Below are positions 1 through 8,581 of a stretch of DNA of 64,000 nucleotides, one piece after another (position 1 is the first letter of the stretch; every line of letters starts with the position of its first letter). The translations under genes and the position numbers were made by a program. This stretch comes from JAOPZW01 sp036379935 (GTDB lineage Bacteria > Actinomycetota > Thermoleophilia > Solirubrobacterales > Solirubrobacteraceae), in assembly GCA_036379935.1 (NCBI GenBank), contig DASVFT010000050.1:14361-78360 (forward strand), given 5' to 3'. The notes under the pieces are model-generated. The model worked only from the letters and a program-made list of their open reading frames with translations, searched no databases and was not told the origin of the DNA.

Positions 1-249
1 CTGCTGGACTCGCGCGTCGACGAGCGGCAGGCCATCGCGCGCCTGCAGCGCGAGAACGTCCGCTACGCCGTCGTGAGCAACCGCGACACGTCGGCGTTCG
101 ACGTCGGCGCGTTCGGCATCGGCTACAACCGCCTGCTGGGCGACTACCTGCGCTCCGGGCGGCTCGTCGCCACGTTCGGCGACCTGGCCGCGAAGCCCGG
201 GGGCGGCTCGCCCTCCCGCGGCTACCGCGTGTACGCGCTGCCGGCCTAG
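1..249 (+). CDS. C-terminal fragment of a probable membrane glycosyltransferase-like protein
   Basis: The window opens inside this gene. Frame 1 is open from the first base to a TAG at 247-249 and gives 82 residues. The fragment has no membrane segment; it reads like the extracytoplasmic C-terminal tail of a GT39/PMT-like or related polytopic glycosyltransferase, with motifs such as RYAVVSNRD, YNRLLGDYLRS and YRVYALPA. That family guess rests only on the tail and on the neighbouring polysaccharide genes. Its stop codon overlaps the stop of the convergent glycosyltransferase gene (246-248), so the two genes meet tail to tail with no room for a terminator. Confidence 0.55.
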   Translation: MLDSRVDERQAIARLQRENVRYAVVSNRDTSAFDVGAFGIGYNRLLGDYLRSGRLVATFGDLAAKPGGGSPSRGYRVYALPA

Positions 250-1391
250 GCGAGCGCCAGCGCGACGATGCGCTCCTGGCGGCTGCGCCAGGAGTTGGCC
301 CGGGCGAACTGGCGACGCTCGGCCTCGGTGGCCGGACCAAGCGCGAGCGCCTGCGCGATCCCGTCCGAGAGCTCGGGGGCGATGACGACGCGCGGCGAGA
401 CGTCTCGGATGGGCGGGAGGTCGAGCGCGGCGACGGGACGCCCGCCGGCCAAGTACTCGTAGAGCTTCAGCGGGCTCATCGCCTCGGTCAGCGAGTTGCG
501 CACGTGCGGGATCAGGCAGGCGTCGGCGGCGCTCACGAGGCTGACGATCTCCGCGCGCGACACCGCTCCGTGGAAGTGGACGTTGGGCTCGCGGCGCAGC
601 CCGACGAAATGGGCGTCGTCGAGGAGAGGGCCCACGACCGTGATCGAGGCCGCGGGGAACGCGCGCGCGGCGCGGGCGAGCTGATCGACGTCGATCCTCG
701 AGTCGAGGCTTCCGACGTACAGCACGCGTGGCTCGGGCCGCTGCGCGAACCACTCCGGCGCCGGCTGCGGAGACAGCCACTCGTCGGGGTCGACGCCGTT
801 GGATACCACCGCATGCGCCCCGCGGGGCGCGATCTTCTCGATGATCGCGTCCGACACGCCGACCACGCGATGCCCGCGCGCGCTCGTCCGTCGATAGGCC
901 TCCTCGTACGCCGGCCACCAGGGCCTCAGCGGTGGGGAGGAGGCCCAGTCGTCGTAGACGTAGTAGGTCATCGAGTCGACCCATTCGAGGTGGGCGAAGC
1001 CCGGTACGAGCGGGTGCGTGGTGATGAGCGCCGGTCGCTCGAGGCCGTGCCGCTCGGCGGCGCGGCGCACGCTGCGCCCCCACGCGCCGAAGGTCCGCTC
1101 GAGGGCCCGTGCGCCGCGCGGATCGCTCCGCCGCAGGCGCACCGGGCTGTGCAGCGTCACGTCGGAGGTGGCCGGGAAGGGCGGCGGCGGCCGGAGCGTG
1201 TCCTTGACGAGCTTGATGGGGAGGCTGCGGGACGTCTCGACCACCATGAGGCGCCGCACGCGCGGGTGGTCCATCAGCGTCTCGACGAGGCGGTCCTCCG
1301 AGAAGCACATCCCGCGATCGACCGCCGTTCGCCACGTCGCGTAGGCGAAGGCGAAGATGACGTCGCGCGGTGCCGCGGCCACGGCAGTCAC
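246..1391 (-). CDS. Glycosyltransferase, GT-B fold (GT1/GT4-like)
   Basis: This 381-residue protein probably moves a sugar onto a surface polysaccharide intermediate at the cytoplasmic face. The C-terminal half is the nucleotide-sugar-binding Rossmann lobe: VLYVGSLDSRID, ITVVGPL, and the late acidic motif EAMSPLKLYEYLAGGRP. The middle contains VVSNGVDPDEW, as expected for the family. The GTG start at 1391 is chosen because it overlaps the TGA of the upstream glycosyltransferase (GTGA), implying translational coupling. A longer reading in the same frame back to about 1853 only shadows that upstream gene. Donor and acceptor cannot be told from sequence. Confidence 0.85.
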   Translation of the reverse strand: MTAVAAAPRDVIFAFAYATWRTAVDRGMCFSEDRLVETLMDHPRVRRLMVVETSRSLPIKLVKDTLRPPPPFPATSDVTLHSPVRLRRSDPRGARALERTFGAWGRSVRRAAERHGLERPALITTHPLVPGFAHLEWVDSMTYYVYDDWASSPPLRPWWPAYEEAYRRTSARGHRVVGVSDAIIEKIAPRGAHAVVSNGVDPDEWLSPQPAPEWFAQRPEPRVLYVGSLDSRIDVDQLARAARAFPAASITVVGPLLDDAHFVGLRREPNVHFHGAVSRAEIVSLVSAADACLIPHVRNSLTEAMSPLKLYEYLAGGRPVAALDLPPIRDVSPRVVIAPELSDGIAQALALGPATEAERRQFARANSWRSRQERIVALALA

Positions 1392-2371
1392 CGACGCTGC
1401 GACGGCCCGGCCAGCGTGGAGGAGTCGATGGCCGCGAGCGGCGGCTGGCGAAACGGCGGCGCCTCGCGCCCGACGAGCGTGCGCAGCGCGCGCGTCGAGG
1501 CGGCGCGGCGCTCGGGACCGCCGCCGCGGCCGGCCGGCAGCGCGGCCCGCAGCACGTGGCGCGCGGCGATCGCGCCCAGGTAGGCGTAGCGATGGGGTCG
1601 CGAGAAGTGCTTCTCCGCGTACACCCGTCGCGCGAAGACCTCCTGGGCGACGAGCGCCGGCTTGATGCCGGCCTTGCCTGCGTGATGCACGATCGTCATG
1701 GCCGGCGAGTGCACGACCTTCCAGCCGCCGCGCTTGACGCGCAGGCACAGGTCGGGCTCGTCGGAGAAGAGGAAGAGGCGCTCGTCGAGCAGGCCGGCGC
1801 CGAGCAGCGCCTCGCGGCGGATGAGCATGAACGCGCCCGTCACCCAGTCGCACTCGAGCTCGGACTCGTACTTGCGCAGGTCGAGCTCACGCTCGCCCAG
1901 ACCCGCTGGCCGCAGCGGCCAGCTCTCGGCGGTGAAAGCCTCGGCCAGCGCGCGGCGGGCGCTCGGAAAGCGGCGCACGGTCGGGTAGAGCGAGAGCTCG
2001 CCGTCGAGCTGCTTGACCCCCAGCAGGCCGATCTCGGGCCGGCGGTCGAGCATCTCGACGAGCTCGCCGAACGCGCCCTGCAGGATCTCGGTGTCGGGGT
2101 TCAGGCAGAGCGCGTAGCGCGCGGTGCACGTCATCAGCGCGCGGTTGTTCGCGTGGGCGAACCCGCGGTTGGCGCAGCTGACGACGCGCGCCTTCGGAAA
2201 GCAACGCTCGACCAGCTCGCGTGTGCCGTCCTTCGACTCGTTGTCGACGACAACGACGTCGAGGCGCGCGGAGCCGGCCTGCGCGTACACGCTCTTCAGG
2301 CAGGCTTCGAGCCAGTGCGCCTCGTTCGTCGAGACAACGACGATCGACAGGTCGTGTTGCGTGGCGTCCAT
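1388..2371 (-). CDS. Glycosyltransferase family 2 (rhamnosyltransferase-like)
   Basis: The 327-residue protein is a GT-A-fold transferase. It begins with the GT2 signature LSIVVVSTNEAHWLEACL, followed by VVVDNESKDGT (residues about 40-50) and the acidic metal-binding segment LNPDTE. A later stretch has WVTGAFMLIRREA and DERLFLFSDEPDLCLR, which resembles WbbL-type rhamnosyltransferases. It is the third gene of a four-gene minus-strand group starting with a Wzz-like protein, with 9 bp between it and the ligase-like gene. The sugar specificity is inferred only from family resemblance. Confidence 0.88.
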   Translation of the reverse strand: MDATQHDLSIVVVSTNEAHWLEACLKSVYAQAGSARLDVVVVDNESKDGTRELVERCFPKARVVSCANRGFAHANNRALMTCTARYALCLNPDTEILQGAFGELVEMLDRRPEIGLLGVKQLDGELSLYPTVRRFPSARRALAEAFTAESWPLRPAGLGERELDLRKYESELECDWVTGAFMLIRREALLGAGLLDERLFLFSDEPDLCLRVKRGGWKVVHSPAMTIVHHAGKAGIKPALVAQEVFARRVYAEKHFSRPHRYAYLGAIAARHVLRAALPAGRGGGPERRAASTRALRTLVGREAPPFRQPPLAAIDSSTLAGPSQRR

Positions 2372-2380
2372 TCCTACTCC

Positions 2381-3763
2381 CTAATCGGCAGCAAGCCGAC
2401 GCGGGCGCAGTGGCGCGACCGGCGCCATCGACGGCGCCGCGGCGACCGCGGGGCTGGGAGCAGTATCGGCTTGTGCCGACACCACCACGAGCCCGCCGAT
2501 GAACATGATCAGGTAGGGCAACTGCGGCAACGCGAACACGTCGAGGAGGCTGCTGCCGACAACGAGCGATGCGATGGCGGCGGCGGCGGCGATCGCGGGA
2601 CCTGCCCGCTTGGGATCTTGGGAGCGCGTCATCCGATGGGCGAGCAGCAGGATCGAGCCGAAGATGGCCAGGTAGGACAGCACGCCGAGGATGCCCACGC
2701 CGATGATCGTCGTCAGGTACTGGTTGTCGAGGATCCGGTACTTCTTCTGGTCGTAGCTCTCGTAGCCGCGTCCAAGGATCGGATGCTGGATGAAGTCGGG
2801 CTTGATCGCGGGGTAGTCGCTCTGGCGGTCCTTGGTGCTCATGACGCCGAAGAGGTTGCCGGGCTTGAGCTGGTCGCTGACGCCACCGAGCGCTCCGGGC
2901 GCGACGAGGTGCACCATGACGAGGAGGCCGACGCCGATCGGCAGCAGGCGGCGAGCCGCGCTGGGCCGGTAGGCGAGCAGGATCATCATGCCGAAGGCGG
3001 GCGCGACGACGCTGGTCTTGCGCTGCGTGCCGAAGGCGGCGGCGATCATCAGGATCGTGGCGAGGGCGTAGAGGATCTTCGTCCGGCGCTCCGTGCTGCT
3101 GAGGAACCCCATCAGGGCGAACGGCAGCGAGAGCGACATCATCATCGCGACGGCGAGCGGGTGGATCGTCGGACCGATGATGGACTTGCGCCCGATGGAG
3201 TCGATGGCCCCGAGCTCGCCCGGCCTGACCGTGGGCACGAGATGCTCGCTCCACGTGAAGAAGGCGTTGTAGCCCGTGCGGTATTCGACGAGCGCTCCGA
3301 TCGCCGTGACCGAGGCGAGCGACACCATGAGGATGGTGAGGTAGCGCACCTCGGCGGGCTTGACGCTCGAGGCGACGATCACGAACAGCAGGACGTAGGA
3401 GAACAGCAGCGCGAGCTTGCGCATCGGGAGGTTCATCTCGTTGAGGCGGACGATCGTCGCGTCGTTGAGGATGAGGCTGACCATCGCGATGATCACGAAG
3501 GCCAGCAGCGCCCAGTGGACGGGGCTGAGGCGCAGGCGACTGACGGCGTTCTTGCCCATCAGCGACAGGACCCACAGCCCCGCCATGCCGATGAGGATGG
3601 GCCTGTCGAGCTTGGCGTCGAGCGGCAGCGAGACCGGCAGCGTGATGCTGTCGAATGGGACCAGCCACACCATCGTCAGGAAGCCCGCCAGCGCCCAGGG
3701 CATGGCGCGCTGGGTATGCGGCCAGACGTCGGTGTCGACCGGCGATGGCGCCGGCGGGCTCAT
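2381..3763 (-). CDS. O-antigen ligase/polymerase-like membrane protein
   Basis: This 460-residue polytopic protein has about ten to twelve hydrophobic segments and a large extracytoplasmic loop in the C-terminal half. The loop holds the hallmark region of the Wzy/WaaL family: an arginine-rich RKTSVVA segment, then HPILGRGYESYD and DNQYL. The role is to join or polymerise lipid-linked polysaccharide units outside the membrane. The ATG at 3763 overlaps the TGA of the Wzz-like gene (ATGA), which fixes the start. The C-terminal 35 residues are Ala/Pro-rich and probably unstructured. Whether it acts as polymerase or ligase is not decidable here. Confidence 0.85.
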   Translation of the reverse strand: MSPPAPSPVDTDVWPHTQRAMPWALAGFLTMVWLVPFDSITLPVSLPLDAKLDRPILIGMAGLWVLSLMGKNAVSRLRLSPVHWALLAFVIIAMVSLILNDATIVRLNEMNLPMRKLALLFSYVLLFVIVASSVKPAEVRYLTILMVSLASVTAIGALVEYRTGYNAFFTWSEHLVPTVRPGELGAIDSIGRKSIIGPTIHPLAVAMMMSLSLPFALMGFLSSTERRTKILYALATILMIAAAFGTQRKTSVVAPAFGMMILLAYRPSAARRLLPIGVGLLVMVHLVAPGALGGVSDQLKPGNLFGVMSTKDRQSDYPAIKPDFIQHPILGRGYESYDQKKYRILDNQYLTTIIGVGILGVLSYLAIFGSILLLAHRMTRSQDPKRAGPAIAAAAAIASLVVGSSLLDVFALPQLPYLIMFIGGLVVVSAQADTAPSPAVAAAPSMAPVAPLRPRRLAAD

Positions 3764-4689
3764 CCGCGCAGGTATTCGGCGCGCGACCAGCGCGCGCGCT
3801 GCGCGTCGTCCGCCTCGCCGTGCTCGCCCACCTCGGGCCGGATCGGCGCGGCGGCGGCGAGGTCCTCGACGGGCGCGGCGGCGGCGGCCTTGAGCGCGCG
3901 GCGCTGCTCCTGGACGCGGAGGAACGCGGCGAGGAAGAAGCACTGGATCCCGAACACGGCGATGAAGGCCAGGATCATCATCAGCTTGTTGGCGCCGCCA
4001 CCCACGAGGCCGCCCTCGGGCGCTCCGAGCTGGCGGACGACGACCTGGACGTCCGAGCCCAGCGCGCCCTTCGTCGTGCCGGTCGTGCCCTTGCCGGCTG
4101 CGGCCGCGGCGCGCTGGGCCGCGAGGGCGGGCGCGCTGTCGGACTCGAGGTGGGCGACGTACTTCTGGAGAGTGGCGAATGAGCTCTTGGCGAGCTCGAG
4201 CGCCGAGCCGGCCGACGGCCCCGTCGCATAGACGGTGATGATCGGCACGCCGTCCTGAGCCGCGAAGACCAGCCGGTAGGTCTTGCTTTCGTCCACGAGG
4301 TCCTTGGCGCGCGACTCCGCCGGCTGCTGCTGGTAGTTCTTGATCCCCGTGCCCTCGCTGAAGGGCCCGCGCGCCGTGATCAGGCGCGAAGGAATGCCGG
4401 TGGCGCGCGAGATCTGAGCGACGGCGTCCCGGCTGGAGAGGTACTGCGCGTACACCGTCGCGCGTGAGCCGAGGGCGGCGATCTGGTCGGTGCCCGCGCC
4501 CGCGACGAGCGTCGACGGGTTCGAGTCGACCAGGATCTGGCTTGTAGCGGCGCCCACCGCGAGCATGCGCGGCTTCATCGACGGCACCTTGTACGACGTC
4601 GCGATGGCGGCGCCGGTGGCAAGGACGATCATCACGACCGCAAGCAGCTTGCGGCGCCAAATCGCGCTGAGCAGTCCTAGAAGATCCAT
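3760..4689 (-). CDS. Wzz/YveK-like chain-length determinant protein
   Basis: The 309-residue protein has the Wzz layout. A short cytoplasmic N-terminus (MDLLGLLSAIWRRK) leads into a first membrane helix (about residues 15-32), then a periplasm-facing alpha/beta domain, and a second helix near residues 240-262 (LMMILAFIAVFGIQCFFLAAF). It then has a charged cytoplasmic tail. Such proteins set polysaccharide chain length together with a Wzy polymerase, which is the next gene. No tyrosine-kinase domain or Walker motif is fused or adjacent, unlike many Gram-positive Wzz-Wze pairs. It is the first gene of a four-gene operon and is transcribed away from the flippase at 4852. Confidence 0.85.
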   Translation of the reverse strand: MDLLGLLSAIWRRKLLAVVMIVLATGAAIATSYKVPSMKPRMLAVGAATSQILVDSNPSTLVAGAGTDQIAALGSRATVYAQYLSSRDAVAQISRATGIPSRLITARGPFSEGTGIKNYQQQPAESRAKDLVDESKTYRLVFAAQDGVPIITVYATGPSAGSALELAKSSFATLQKYVAHLESDSAPALAAQRAAAAAGKGTTGTTKGALGSDVQVVVRQLGAPEGGLVGGGANKLMMILAFIAVFGIQCFFLAAFLRVQEQRRALKAAAAAPVEDLAAAAPIRPEVGEHGEADDAQRARWSRAEYLRG

Positions 4690-4851
4690 CCGGTTCGTTC
4701 CTCAGTCCCTTGCTGGCGAGTAGCTGACCTATCCAACGGGTGGGGGTCGCTCGAACTTGCTCGCCTCGTTGCTGTTCAGGTGCGGTTCAGGAACGGCGGT
4801 GCGCGCTGGACGGTCGGAAGCGCGCGTGGTCGCGCTGCGTTCCTCAGTGAC
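4690..4851. promoter_or_regulatory. Divergent promoter region between Wzz-like and flippase genes
   Basis: This 162-bp gap separates two divergently transcribed polysaccharide genes and should hold both promoters. The minus-strand gene has a plausible ribosome-binding sequence, TGAGGAACG, about 10 bases ahead of its ATG. A decamer, GTTCCTCAGT, occurs at 4697-4706 and again in the same orientation at 4839-4848 just before the flippase ATG. I could not assign convincing -35/-10 boxes, and the decamer may be chance. Confidence 0.4.
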
Positions 4852-6378
4852 ATGAGCGACTCGCCCAGCCCACCGCCCGAGGCCATGGACAGCGCCCTGC
4901 GGGACGCCGCCGTGACAGGCGTCCGCTGGCTGGCGGCCGCCCGCGTGGTCTCCGACGGGCTGCAGTTCGTGGCCGCTGTCGCCCTCGCGCGGCTCATCGC
5001 TCCCGCGGAATTCGGCAACGCCGCGGTGGCGCTGATCTTCGTGCCGCTGTCGGTGATCCTCACCTACGAGGGCTTCGGCAGCGCGCTCGTGCAGCGCCGC
5101 GAGGTCGATCGCGCCCACCTCGAGGCCGCGACGCTGATCAGCTGCGCGGCGGGCGTCGCCTTCACCGTCCTCACCTTCCTCCTCGCGCCGGTGGTGGCCG
5201 GTCCACTGCTGAGCGACGAGATCGCCAGGCTCATCCAGCTCATCTCGCCGGTCTTCGCTCTGGCGGCCGTCGCCACCGTGTCACGCGCGCAGCTCTCCCG
5301 GCGCCTGGACTTCCGCACCATCGGCCTGATCGAGACCATGGGCATGGTCCTCGGGGCCTTCTCGTCCGTCGGCTTCGCGCTCGCAGGGCTCGACGCCGAG
5401 GCCATCGTCCTGGGCGGCGTCGTGTCCACCGCCCTCGCATCGGGCATGCTGCTGGTGGCGGCGCCGCCCGTGCGGCCGCGCTGGCACGCACGCGAGCTGG
5501 CGCACATCACGCGCTTCGGGGCGCCCGCCTCGGGCGCGGGCGTGCTGTACGTGGCCATCACCAACGTCGACTACGCCGTCCTGGCGGCGCGGCTGAGCTC
5601 CACGCAGGTGGGCCTCTACTGGCGCGCCTTCCAGCTCGGCGTCTCCTATCAGGACAAGATCAGCGGCATCATGCTCCGCCTCGCCTTTCCCATCTACTCG
5701 CGCACGCGCGACATGTCCGAGATGAAGCGCCTGCACGAGCGCGCGACGCGCATCCACGGGGCCATCGTCGTGCCGCTGCTCGCCGTGCTCATCGTCACGG
5801 CTCCCGAGGTGGTCCCGACGCTCTTCGGCGCGGCGTGGTCGCCGGCCGTGGCGCCGGCGCAGGTCCTCGCCGTCGCGGGGATGATCGCCGCGGTCCTCAC
5901 GGGCTATCCGCAGGTCATGCTCGCCGCTGGGCGGCCGCGCGCGCTCATGGCCTTCAACTCCTGCGTCCTCGTCGTCTACGGCTTCGCGGTGTTCGCCACG
6001 GCGCGGCACGGACTGGTGGCGGTCGCCGTGGCCGTGGTGCTGGTCCACGTGGCGATGCTGGCCGCCGTCTACCTCGTCCTCTTCCGCGCCGTGCTGGGCA
6101 TGCCTGTAGGGAGGCTCGCCACGGACCTTGCGCCGGCGGTCGTCGGCAGCGCGCTCGTGATCCTCGTCGGCCTCCCCATCGCGGGCGCGCTGCGAAACGT
6201 CGGCGCCAGCGCGTTCGTGGTCGTCCCCGCGGTCGGACTCGCCGGTGCCGTCGTGCACCTGGCCTCCCTGCGGTCGCTGTTCCCCGCGGTCTGGGCCGAC
6301 GTGCTCTCGCTCTTCCGGCGCCTGGTGCCTCGGCGCCGGCGCGTCGGCGGCCCGGCTCTGTCGTCGAGCGCGAGCTGA
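4852..6378 (+). CDS. Polysaccharide flippase, MOP superfamily (WzxC-like)
   Basis: The 508-residue integral membrane protein has about 14 predicted helices. It matches the oligosaccharide-flippase family: GVRWLAAARVVSDGLQFV, ARLIAPAEFGNAAV, and a central LYWRAFQLGVSYQDKI segment typical of WzxC-type exporters. It should move undecaprenyl-linked repeat units across the membrane for the polymerase encoded nearby. The ATG at 4852 is chosen over one at 4780 because residues before it are basic and not family-like. No strong ribosome-binding site precedes it, and ATG 4885 remains possible. The C-terminal tail is Arg-rich. Confidence 0.85.
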   Translation: MSDSPSPPPEAMDSALRDAAVTGVRWLAAARVVSDGLQFVAAVALARLIAPAEFGNAAVALIFVPLSVILTYEGFGSALVQRREVDRAHLEAATLISCAAGVAFTVLTFLLAPVVAGPLLSDEIARLIQLISPVFALAAVATVSRAQLSRRLDFRTIGLIETMGMVLGAFSSVGFALAGLDAEAIVLGGVVSTALASGMLLVAAPPVRPRWHARELAHITRFGAPASGAGVLYVAITNVDYAVLAARLSSTQVGLYWRAFQLGVSYQDKISGIMLRLAFPIYSRTRDMSEMKRLHERATRIHGAIVVPLLAVLIVTAPEVVPTLFGAAWSPAVAPAQVLAVAGMIAAVLTGYPQVMLAAGRPRALMAFNSCVLVVYGFAVFATARHGLVAVAVAVVLVHVAMLAAVYLVLFRAVLGMPVGRLATDLAPAVVGSALVILVGLPIAGALRNVGASAFVVVPAVGLAGAVVHLASLRSLFPAVWADVLSLFRRLVPRRRRVGGPALSSSAS

Positions 6379-6436
6379 CGCTCCAACGATCTTGCGCGCG
6401 GGCGGGAAGTTCGGCGGCGCTCGCCCCGTTGATCGG

Positions 6437-7999
6437 ATGATGCGCAGCAATCAAGACTCACTCCGCTCCAAGCACGCCCAGGCCGGCATGGCCATGGCCG
6501 GCGCCACATTCGCGATGGCCTCGGCGTCCGCCATCCAGGCAGCGCTCTACCTGCACTCCTTCGGGATCGACGGGCGCACCGACGGCTTCTTCGTGGCGTT
6601 CGCTCTCTACACGGTCTTCGGCGTCTTCAGCCAGAGCATCCGCGTGACCTCGGCCCCGCTGCTCGTGGGCGCGGATCGCACGCTCTCGATCCGCGAGTTC
6701 GCCGCCACGCTGGCACTGATCGCGGTGCCCGTCGCCATCGTCACCATGCCGCTGGCTCATCCACTCGCGCTCCTGCTGGCCCCGGGTCTGAGCGAAGCCG
6801 ATCGCGCCATCACCCAGAGCGCCCTGCCGATCCTCGGCGGCGCGATGATCCTGCAGCTCTGGGCCGCCGGCGCGGCCACCGTGCTCGCGGTCCGCGACCG
6901 GTTCAAGGCGGTCGCCCTCGCGTACATCGTCGGCGCCGGTGCAGGCCTGGTCTCGTATCTCGTCGTCTCCGGCAGCGCTCACGAGCTCTCGATGGCATGG
7001 TCGATGCTCACGATGGCGGCTGTGACCTGCGCGCTGATGGTGGCCGGCCTGCGCAGTGGGGCCCTCGCCGAACAGGTCCCCGACGCACGCCTGCGCCTCG
7101 GGCGCCTGTTCGCCAACTCCGTCTCGATCCTGGGGCGCACCGCGGTCTACCTCGCGTTCAACGCCCTCTACCTCATCACGCTGGCCTTCACGAGCAGATT
7201 CGAGCCCGGCGATGCCACCGTCCTCTCCTACGCGTACCTGTTCGCGAGCTACCTCGTGGCGGGCACTGCGTTCGCGCTGGGCATGTCGCGCATCGCGGAC
7301 ATGCGCCGAGGCGCGCTGGCCGACTGGCGCGCCGTCCTGGCCGACACCGTGCCCCACGGCTTCCGCTACTCGATGCTGCTCGTCGCTCCGGCGCTGGCCG
7401 GCCTCGTCACGGCGGGCGCATCGCTGATCGGCGACGTCTTCACCGCAAGCCTGACCCACCAGGACGTCCGCACGCTGCGCCTGTTCGCGGCGCTCCTCGC
7501 CGCCTGGACGGTCGCGGCGCTCCTGGTGAACCTCCTGCTGCCCGCGATGTTCGCGCTCGGCCGTGCCTGGCTGGTGAACGCCCTGGCCCTGCCCCTCATC
7601 GGGCTGCACGTGGCCGCCACGGCGCTCGGCGGCGCCCTGGCCGGCGCGGAGGGCGTCGTCGGCGGAGCCTTCGTCGCGCCCCTCTGCTTCGCCGCCATCC
7701 TGCTCTACATCGGCGCCGGCGACGTCCGCGGCCACCTGGCCCGGGAGCTAGCGCGCGACGGGCTGCGCTTCGCGGTCCTCGCCGCCGTGGCCTTCGGCCT
7801 CGGCGCGCTCATCGGGACCTCCGTCGCGGACGGCCTCCTCGGCGCCGTGGTCTCCGGCGCCTGCGGAACGCTGCTCTACGGCCTCCTGGCCCCCGCCGCA
7901 GCGCCACAGCAGGTCCGCCTGATCACGCGCTCCCTGCGCCGCGCGGCGCCGCCCGCGTCGAACCCGGCCGGCTCACCCGCGGCCAACGCCGCGTCGTAA
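6437..7999 (+). CDS. Second MOP-type membrane protein (MurJ/Wzx-like flippase)
   Basis: This 520-residue protein has about 14 membrane helices and the diffuse profile of MurJ/Wzx transporters (GIDGRTDGFFVAFALYTVFGVFSQ near residues 30-55). It is only distantly similar to the preceding flippase, so the pair is not a recent duplication. It follows 58 bp downstream on the same strand. Two adjacent ATG codons (6437, 6440) are equally good starts. The substrate could be a second polysaccharide intermediate or lipid II; position in a capsule-type locus favours the former. The C-terminus is Ala/Pro-rich and disordered. Confidence 0.75.
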   Translation: MMRSNQDSLRSKHAQAGMAMAGATFAMASASAIQAALYLHSFGIDGRTDGFFVAFALYTVFGVFSQSIRVTSAPLLVGADRTLSIREFAATLALIAVPVAIVTMPLAHPLALLLAPGLSEADRAITQSALPILGGAMILQLWAAGAATVLAVRDRFKAVALAYIVGAGAGLVSYLVVSGSAHELSMAWSMLTMAAVTCALMVAGLRSGALAEQVPDARLRLGRLFANSVSILGRTAVYLAFNALYLITLAFTSRFEPGDATVLSYAYLFASYLVAGTAFALGMSRIADMRRGALADWRAVLADTVPHGFRYSMLLVAPALAGLVTAGASLIGDVFTASLTHQDVRTLRLFAALLAAWTVAALLVNLLLPAMFALGRAWLVNALALPLIGLHVAATALGGALAGAEGVVGGAFVAPLCFAAILLYIGAGDVRGHLARELARDGLRFAVLAAVAFGLGALIGTSVADGLLGAVVSGACGTLLYGLLAPAAAPQQVRLITRSLRRAAPPASNPAGSPAANAAS

Positions 8000-8035
8000 G
8001 CGCCGCCCGCGTTGACCCCGGTCGGGTCGCGATCG

Positions 8036-8060
8036 GCAGGCTGGGCCGATGCCAGCCTGC
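8036..8060. terminator. Hairpin downstream of the flippase gene
   Basis: A perfect 9-bp inverted repeat, GCAGGCTGG / CCAGCCTGC, encloses a 7-base loop. It starts 36 bp after the flippase stop. There is no T-tract on either strand, which is common in GC-rich actinobacteria, so it is a candidate terminator rather than a certain one. Confidence 0.45.
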
Positions 8061-8078
8061 GCGCGGCGGCTGCGCGAC

Positions 8079-8503
8079 CTACGCGCGCTCGTGGCGCACC
8101 GTCTGCTGCAAGCCGAAGCCTCTGCGTAGTAGTCGTGCGGCGTCCTGGCGGGAACCCCTGCCCTTCGACGAGTAGCCCACCGATTTCTCCAGCTTCTCCG
8201 GCGACGACGCCTGGCGATCCCCGCTGCGCTTGATGACAGTCCGAAGTCGCGCGGGCGGGCCAGGAGGGCTGCGCCGACCTCCTGCGAGCTCACGGCCCTG
8301 TTGCTGGCGCTCCGGTGCATGTCCTGGACGAGGCCCTCGACGAACTCATCGAGGTGCCTTGGAGCGAACTCGCGCACCGCCGCCTTGCGAATCGCGCGCC
8401 GGATCGAACGCCAGCTGAAGTCGATGACATCTCCATCGAGCTTGCGGACCTGCAGGGCAACGAGGTGTTCCGCACGGAGCGCTAGCGAGACCAGGAGTTC
8501 CAT
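8079..8503 (-). pseudogene. Decayed ATP-cone (NrdR-like) domain gene
   Basis: Within the 583-bp space between 7999 and 8582, the minus strand from an ATG at 8503 reads like an ATP-cone: VRKLDGDVIDF, RRAIRKAA, and the closing AVSSQEVGAALLARP. About 75 residues in, the frame degenerates into Arg/Ser-rich sequence. A second reading frame takes over near 8245 with RTVIKRSGDRQ and SPEKLEKSVGY, again ATP-cone-like, and runs to a TAG at 8079-8081. Two partial cones in different frames suggest a frameshifted double-cone protein. ATP-cones regulate ribonucleotide reductases or sit in NrdR repressors; no nrd gene is nearby. Family identity was judged by eye and could be wrong. Confidence 0.4.
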
Positions 8504-8581
8504 GGCGGTCCGGGCGGAGCATCTCCGTCCGGACCCCTCGGATCGCGCTGCTGCGATGACCCGCCCGGTCCCGCGGCGGCG

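Noticed and set aside
1370..4231. A 953-residue open frame on the plus strand
   Set aside because: It is Arg/Asp/Gln-rich, has no domain pattern and lies opposite three well-supported glycan genes. GC-rich DNA gives such long antisense frames.
4697..4848. Repeated decamer GTTCCTCAGT near the starts of the Wzz-like and flippase genes
   Set aside because: Only ten bases, not symmetric relative to the two genes, and no promoter boxes align with it; noted in the region entry only.
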